Assembly: GCA_963755815.1 (NCBI GenBank)
Contig: CAVWLF010000005.1
Span: forward strand, 558,001-622,000
Length of the DNA: 64,000 nt
Reading direction: 5' to 3'
Source of the DNA: Palsa-506 sp963755815
GTDB taxonomy: Bacteria > Actinomycetota > Actinomycetes > Streptosporangiales > Streptosporangiaceae
In this document: positions 59,648 through 64,000 of the stretch, in pieces
Layout of the letters: each line of letters opens with the position of its first letter
Position numbering within the stretch: the stretch's first letter is position 1
Notes under the pieces: model-generated
Databases searched by the model: none
What the model was told of the DNA's origin: nothing
What the model saw: the letters and a program-made list of their open reading frames with translations, nothing else
Position numbers and translations under genes: made by a program

Positions 59648-59674
59648 TTAGCACTCTCGGGGTGAGAGTGCAAA
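59648..59674. promoter_or_regulatory. CIRCE element 2, inverted copy
   Basis: On the plus strand TTAGCACTC-TCGGGGTGA-GAGTGCAAA. Its 19-bp core is the exact reverse complement of the core of element 1, including the spacer, so the two form an 8-9-bp-separated inverted pair. Confidence 0.88.
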
Positions 59675-59836
59675 CCGGCGAGGGGCGTCCGGCCACCCCG
59701 CGGGCAGCCCTGAAGGCACGGGCTCCGCCAGGAAGCGGCGGCTGAAGTTCAACTGGCCGGGCGGTCCGGGCCCGGTCGGGCAACGGGCCATCCGGCCTGT
59801 TGCTGGGAGGCTAACTCTGTCGGATGCTCAGCAAGC

Positions 59837-60037
59837 TCAGACAGTGCGGACCGCGATCGCCTGCGGCCCGCGGTCACCCTGCTCGATGTCGAACTCAACC
59901 CGCTGGCCTTCTTCAAGGCTGCGGTAGCCATCCGCCTGGATGGCGGAGAAGTGGACGAATACGTCCCTACCACCGTCGACCGCGATGAAGCCGTAACCCT
60001 TGTCCGCGTTGAACCATTTGACGGTGCCCTGAGCCAT
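59837..60037 (-). CDS. CspA-type cold-shock protein
   Basis: 66 aa from the ATG at 60037 (AGGGAG ribosome-binding site 7 bp upstream; a GTG one codon earlier is less likely). AQGTVKWFNADKGYGFIAVDGGRDVFVHFSAIQADGYRSLEEGQRVEFDIEQGDRGPQAIAVRTV carries RNP1 (KGYGFI) and RNP2 (VFVHF). RNA chaperone/antiterminator of cold or growth-phase response. The region between it and the MoaD-like gene (60041-60329) shows GC-rich sequence without a gene. Confidence 0.95.
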   Translation of the reverse strand: MAQGTVKWFNADKGYGFIAVDGGRDVFVHFSAIQADGYRSLEEGQRVEFDIEQGDRGPQAIAVRTV

Positions 60038-60329
60038 CACTCAACTCCCTAACTGTGCTCGGGCCTTCGGGCCCCGCCCTTGCAAAACCCCGGGACCCGT
60101 CGATCGCGACACAGGCCCAACGTGCTGGGCAAGCCAGGCTTGCCCCTTTCGCAGTTCCGGCAGCGACCGGGAACGACTTTACCTCCTGCTGCGGGACCGA
60201 TGACCGGCTACTCCCCGAATTCGTCCCCCCGCGGGAAGCCCGGTCCCGGCCGGGCCCGGGACCAGGACGGGGCGGGAACCGGGATCCGGGCGGCGGGTCC
60301 GGACCGGGCGCGCGGCCGCCGCGATCAGT

Positions 60330-60605
60330 TCAGCCTCCGGCCACCGCGGGGATCACCGAAACCTGGCTTCCCGCTGGCACCGGGGTGTCGAGGCCGCGGG
60401 CGAACCGGACGTCCTCGTCGCCGACGTAGACGTTGACGAACCGCCGCAGTTGCCCCGTGTCGTCCAGGATTCGGCCGGCGATGCCGGGAAACTCGGCGTT
60501 CAGCCCGGCGATGACCTCGCGCAGGCGGCCGGCCTGCGCGGTGACCTCGGCGGCGCCGCCGGTGTACGAGCGCAGGATGGTCGGGATCCGGACGGAGACG
60601 CTCAT
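60330..60605 (-). CDS. MoaD/ThiS-family sulfur-carrier-like protein
   Basis: 91 aa ubiquitin-like protein: SVSVRIPTILRSYTGGAAEVTAQAGRLREVIAGLNAEFPGIAGRILDDTGQLRRFVNVYVGDEDVRFARGLDTPVPAGSQVSVIPAVAGG. It ends in the diglycine needed for thiocarboxylation. In actinobacteria such carriers supply sulfur for cysteine or methionine. Its start overlaps the threonine synthase stop by 4 bp, so the two are translationally coupled. Confidence 0.92.
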   Translation of the reverse strand: MSVSVRIPTILRSYTGGAAEVTAQAGRLREVIAGLNAEFPGIAGRILDDTGQLRRFVNVYVGDEDVRFARGLDTPVPAGSQVSVIPAVAGG

Positions 60606-61882
60606 GCCGTGGCTGCCGTTCCCGGGCGGCGTGACTCGAATTCGGCGAACGCGGCCAGGTTCGCGCGGATCGGGGTGATCGCCGGGAACGCCGCGGCCAC
60701 CGCGTCCAGGGTCTTCAGCCCGTCACCCGAGTTGATGATCACGGTCTCCGCGGCCGGATCCAGCTGCCCGGACGCGAGGAGCTTGCGCGCCGTGGCCAGC
60801 GTCACGCCGACCGCGGTCTCCCCGAAGATGCCCTCGGTCACGGCGAGCAGGCGGATCGCGTCCACGATCTCGCCGTCGGTCACATCGGCCACCGCTCCCC
60901 CGGTGCGGCGGACCACGTCGAGTACGTATGGCCCGTCGGCCGGGTTGCCGATGGCCAGGGACTTGGCGATCGTGGCCGGGCGGACCGGCTGCACGACGTC
61001 ATGGCCGGCCCGGAACGCGGCGGCCACCGGCGCGCAGCCGGTCGCCTGGGCGCCGAACACCCGGCACCCCGAGCCCTCCTCCACCAGGCCGAGCGCGGAC
61101 AGCTCGCGGAACGCCTTGTCGATCTTGACGAGCTGCGCTCCGGACGCGACTGGCACCACGACCTGCGGTGGCAGCCGCCACCCGAGCTGCTCGGCGATCT
61201 CGTAGCCGATCGTCTTGGATCCCTCGGCGTAGTACGGCCGCACGTTGACGTTGACGAACGCCCAGTCGTCGTGTTCATCGGCCAGCTCGCAGGCGAGCCG
61301 GTTCACGTCGTCATAGCTTCCCTCGACCGTCACCAGGGTGCCGCCGTAGACGGCGGTGCCCAGGATCTTCTGCTGCTCCAGGTCAGCCGGGACGAGCACG
61401 ACGGAGCGGATGCCGGCCCTGGCCGCGGCGGCGGCCACGGCGTTGGCCAGGTTCCCGGTGGACGGGCAGGCGAGGACCTTGAAGCCCAGCTCCGTCGCCG
61501 CGGCGAGCGCGACGGCCACGACGCGATCCTTGAACGAATGGGTCGGGTTGCCGCGCTCGTCCTTCACCCAGAGGGCGCGCATCCCGAGCGCACGGGCGAG
61601 GTTGTCGGCGCGGACCAGCCGGGTCCAGCCCGGCTCCGTGTTCGGCTGCTCCGCGACGTCGGGCGGGACCGGAAGCAGGCTCGCGTACCGCCAGATGCTC
61701 GGCGGGCCCGCCTCGATTGCTTCCCTGGTCAGGTGCGGCAGATCGTAGCCGACCTCCAGCGGCCCGAAGCATTCCGGGCAGGCGTGCTGGGCGCCGAGGT
61801 CGTAGGTCTGCCCGCATTCGCGGCAGGCAAGTCCGCTCGCGTAGCCGAACCGGGACCGGGTCTTGGTGATTGTCGTGCCCAT
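60602..61882 (-). CDS. thrC: Threonine synthase
   Basis: 426 aa PLP enzyme converting O-phosphohomoserine to threonine. N-terminal Zn-ribbon-like cysteines C20, C23, C35, C38 (ACREC ... ACPEC). PLP lysine in RGNPTHSFKDRVVAVAL, then ACPSTGNLANAV and the phosphate loop. C-terminal INSGDGLKT. The start ATG at 61882 has a GAGGAGAAAGG site 9-14 bp away that can be paired in an RNA hairpin. Coupled to the MoaD-like carrier, a recurring pair in actinobacteria. Confidence 0.95.
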   Translation of the reverse strand: MGTTITKTRSRFGYASGLACRECGQTYDLGAQHACPECFGPLEVGYDLPHLTREAIEAGPPSIWRYASLLPVPPDVAEQPNTEPGWTRLVRADNLARALGMRALWVKDERGNPTHSFKDRVVAVALAAATELGFKVLACPSTGNLANAVAAAAARAGIRSVVLVPADLEQQKILGTAVYGGTLVTVEGSYDDVNRLACELADEHDDWAFVNVNVRPYYAEGSKTIGYEIAEQLGWRLPPQVVVPVASGAQLVKIDKAFRELSALGLVEEGSGCRVFGAQATGCAPVAAAFRAGHDVVQPVRPATIAKSLAIGNPADGPYVLDVVRRTGGAVADVTDGEIVDAIRLLAVTEGIFGETAVGVTLATARKLLASGQLDPAAETVIINSGDGLKTLDAVAAAFPAITPIRANLAAFAEFESRRPGTAATA

Positions 61883-61960
61883 GGGGCGAGGCCTTTCTCC
61901 TCATCTTTCCCGTGGCCGACTGGCCACGGGCCGGAGTTAGCACCTGTCACGGGAATGACC
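61883..61960 (-). promoter_or_regulatory. Structured 5' leader of threonine synthase
   Basis: On the minus strand: hairpin GTCA-CGGGAA-type loop-TGAC, then CTCC pairs with GGAG around a perfect 9-bp stem CCCGTGGCC/GGCCACGGG with a 4-nt loop. The GGAG belongs to the ribosome-binding site. Folded RNA would hide that site, so translational control is possible. It fits no riboswitch class I recognise. The rest of the 61883-62263 interval shows no gene. Confidence 0.45.
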
Positions 61961-62263
61961 TCGCCGGAAGAGCGTCAGGCGGCCCGGCCGCTGATGGTCG
62001 CGGCCGGCCGCGCTGGGCGCGGGCACGTCTCACCGTGATGGTTGCCGGGGCTTCGCAGGGCCGATCCCTCCACCCCTCTGGATGAGCGCTATTTAGTTGT
62101 CCGCTTCACTCTAACCCGGCCTGCGACCCGATGGCCGGCCCGGCCCTGGCACCGGCCTGCGCGGATACCGCGCAGCCCACGCTGGCCCCGGCCGGCACTC
62201 GGCTCAAATCGCGACGCCGGGTCCTCTGGGCCCCTGCGGGCCGACCCGATATCCTGGGACCAC

Positions 62264-63730
62264 ATGAGCGCACGATCATCCGGCGGGCGGGTACTCATCG
62301 CCTCCAACCGGGGCCCCCTGTCATTTACGCTCGGCGACAACGGTCAGCTGACAGCCCGACGAGGCGGCGGCGGCATGGTCAGCGGGCTGTCCACGGTGGC
62401 GAGCGAGGCGGACGTGCTGTGGGTCTGCGCCGCCCTCAGTGACGCGGACCGGGCGGCCGCCCGCGACGCGCCCGGCGGGCGGCTGGGCCTGGACGGCACG
62501 CCGGGCGGTTCCGGGGTGCGGCTCCTCGACATCCCGGAAGCGATCTTCGACGCGGCTTACAACGCGGTGGCGAATTCGGCCCTCTGGTTCATCCATCACA
62601 TGCTCTACGACACGCCGAACCAGCCGGCGTTCGGTACCGGGTTCCGCCGCGACTGGGAATCCTTTCGTGCTTACAACGCCGCATTCGCCGAGGCGCTGGC
62701 CGCCGACGCCGGCCCCGCGGGCGGCCCGTCCCCGATCCGGGCGGTGGTGCAGGACTATCACCTCTCACTCGTCCCGCGCATGCTCGCTGACCTGCGTCCC
62801 GACATCAGGATCGCGCATTTCTCGCACACCCCGTGGGCACCGGCGGACTACTACCGGATACTCCCGGATCAGGCCGGCCGCGAGATACTCGAAGGCATCC
62901 TCGGCGCAGATCACGCCGGGTTCCTCAGCCAGCGCTGGGCCGATTCGTTCCTCGACTGCTGCGCCAGGATCCTCGGTGCCTCGGTAGACCGGGGAGCCCG
63001 GCGGGTCAGCTACCGAGGCCACGTCACCAGCGTCGGCGTGCACCCGCTCGGGGTGGATGCCGACGAGCTGATGGCCCGCGCGGCGGAACCGGACGTGCAG
63101 GCCAGGGTCGCGGCGCTGACCAGGACGGCCGGCCGCACCAGGGTCATCGTCCGGGTCGACCGGACCGAGCTTTCCAAGAACATCGGCCGCGGCCTGGCCG
63201 CCTACCGCGAACTGCTGATCGCGCACCCCGAGTGGCGCGGCCGGGTGACGCACATCGCGTTCGCCTACCCGTCCCGGACCGACCTGCCGGAGTACCGCGA
63301 GTACACCGCCAGCGTGCAGCGGCTGGCCAGCGAGATCAACGAGGAGCTCGGCTCCGCGGACTGGCAGCCGCTGATGCTTGAGGTACTCGACGACTACGCC
63401 CGGTCGCTCGCCGCCTACCGGATCGCCGAGGTCGCGGTGGTCAACCCGATCAGGGACGGCATGAATCTGGTCGCCAAGGAAGTCCCGATCGTGTCCGATC
63501 ACGGCTGCGCCCTGGTCCTGTCACGGGAGGCGGGCGCGGCGGACGAGCTTGGATCGGAGGCCCTGCTGGTCAACCCATACGACGTGACGGCGACCGCGCA
63601 GGCCCTGCACGAGGCTCTTTCGATGACCGACGCCGAGCGGATCCGGCGGAGCGCTGCGCTGGCCAAGGCCGGTGCCGCGATGCCGCCGCAGCTATGGTTC
63701 GCCCGGCAGCTAGCGGCACTCGAGCCATAG
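62264..63730 (+). CDS. otsA: Trehalose-6-phosphate synthase
   Basis: 488 aa GT20 glucosyltransferase making trehalose 6-phosphate from UDP- or GDP-glucose and glucose 6-phosphate. MSARSSGGRVLIASNRGPLSFTLGDNGQLTARRGGGGMVSGLSTVASEADVLWV gives the N-lobe; YHLSLVPRMLADLRPDIRIAHFSHTPWAPADYY and IVRVDRTELSKNIGRGLAAYRELL the core; PIRDGMNLVAKEVPIVSDHGCALVLSREAGAADELGSEALLVNPYDVTATAQALHEAL the donor site. Upstream frame extension is rejected. Convergent with otsB. Confidence 0.95.
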   Translation: MSARSSGGRVLIASNRGPLSFTLGDNGQLTARRGGGGMVSGLSTVASEADVLWVCAALSDADRAAARDAPGGRLGLDGTPGGSGVRLLDIPEAIFDAAYNAVANSALWFIHHMLYDTPNQPAFGTGFRRDWESFRAYNAAFAEALAADAGPAGGPSPIRAVVQDYHLSLVPRMLADLRPDIRIAHFSHTPWAPADYYRILPDQAGREILEGILGADHAGFLSQRWADSFLDCCARILGASVDRGARRVSYRGHVTSVGVHPLGVDADELMARAAEPDVQARVAALTRTAGRTRVIVRVDRTELSKNIGRGLAAYRELLIAHPEWRGRVTHIAFAYPSRTDLPEYREYTASVQRLASEINEELGSADWQPLMLEVLDDYARSLAAYRIAEVAVVNPIRDGMNLVAKEVPIVSDHGCALVLSREAGAADELGSEALLVNPYDVTATAQALHEALSMTDAERIRRSAALAKAGAAMPPQLWFARQLAALEP

Positions 63731-63740
63731 CCTGGCCGGC

Positions 63741-64000
63741 CTAGCTGGCCTGACGGCCGCTGAAAGCGGCGGCGAGCGATCCGAGCAGCGCCACCACCTC
63801 GCCGGGGCCCTCGACGATCAGGTCGGCGTTCGCGCCCAGTCCGGCGACCTCGGCGGAGCCGCTGCACACCGCGAGACCGGGTATCCCGGCCGCGCGCAGT
63901 TCGCGGACGGCACCGAAAGCCGGCACATCGCCGAGATCATCACCGCAGAAGAGAATCGCGCCGGGCTCCCGCTCGGCCGCGAGACCGGTCAGGGCCGACC
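63741..64000 (-). CDS. otsB: Trehalose-6-phosphate phosphatase, C-terminal part (cut by window edge)
   Basis: Only the end of the gene lies in the window, on the opposite strand to otsA and convergent with it. Readable: LAAEREPGAILFCGDDLGDVPAFGAVRELRAAGIPGLAVCSGSAEVAGLGANADLIVEGPGEVVALLGSLAAAFSGRQAS. GDDLGDVPAF is HAD motif IV, as in OtsB. It removes phosphate from trehalose 6-phosphate. Confidence 0.85.
   Translation of the reverse strand, partial: SALTGLAAEREPGAILFCGDDLGDVPAFGAVRELRAAGIPGLAVCSGSAEVAGLGANADLIVEGPGEVVALLGSLAAAFSGRQAS

Overview
This is about 64 kb of chromosome from a high-GC Actinomycetota bacterium, most likely a soil actinomycete of the Streptosporangiales/Streptomycetales type. 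The lineage is inferred from strong GC bias at third codon positions, many GTG starts, a CIRCE-controlled groEL without groES, actinobacterial families (DUF427, DUF1269, DUF2332, DUF2530, DUF3027, a DinB/mycothiol-type protein) and a large SpoIIE-type phosphatase. There is no prophage, CRISPR array or insertion sequence. The species cannot be named from the sequence alone.

Left part (1-25 kb): the C-terminal part of apolipoprotein N-acyltransferase, a lipoprotein L,D-transpeptidase, an HpcH/HpaI aldolase, a secreted beta-propeller-like protein, a CPBP membrane protease, a GNAT acetyltransferase, a nucleotidyltransferase, thyX, an Asp/Glu-type racemase, VOC proteins, SDR and NmrA oxidoreductases, methyltransferases (one intact, one decayed), a class IV aminotransferase, a CBS protein, an APH-type kinase, DUF427, an orphan FtsX-like permease, and an ECF sigma factor translationally coupled to a membrane-anchored propeller protein that may be its anti-sigma factor.

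Middle (25-38 kb): an accessory-looking stretch of short, separately regulated units. It holds an SRPBCC gene behind what looks like a deleted ArsR regulator, a DinB protein, a TIR-domain membrane protein with a damaged or non-canonical start, a TetR/NTF2-like divergent pair around a palindromic operator, a MarR/VOC divergent pair with two near-identical operators, folD, an organomercurial lyase fused to a thioredoxin-like domain, two more VOC genes, tRNA-Gly(CCC) and dcd. Two broken ricin-lectin genes flank the tRNA/dcd locus.

Right part (38-64 kb): mostly core genes. These are acyl-CoA dehydrogenase, an hsp20-merR pair, a thiolase, a PAS-GAF-SpoIIE-HATPase phosphatase behind a DtxR-family regulator, pdxH, citrate synthase overlapping serC, thpR, a marR-MFS pair, DUF2530 and DUF3027 genes, an MFS transporter with a repeat-rich loop, two cold-shock proteins, a HAAS-like membrane-protein gene split by frameshifts in repeat DNA, groEL with two inverted CIRCE elements, threonine synthase coupled to a MoaD/ThiS-like protein, otsA and the convergent end of otsB.

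The best leads for something unusual are the TIR membrane protein, the MerB-thioredoxin fusion, the paired operators at the two divergent promoters, the lectin remnants around tRNA-Gly, and the frameshifted repeat gene. No complete multi-gene defence or biosynthetic system was recognised.
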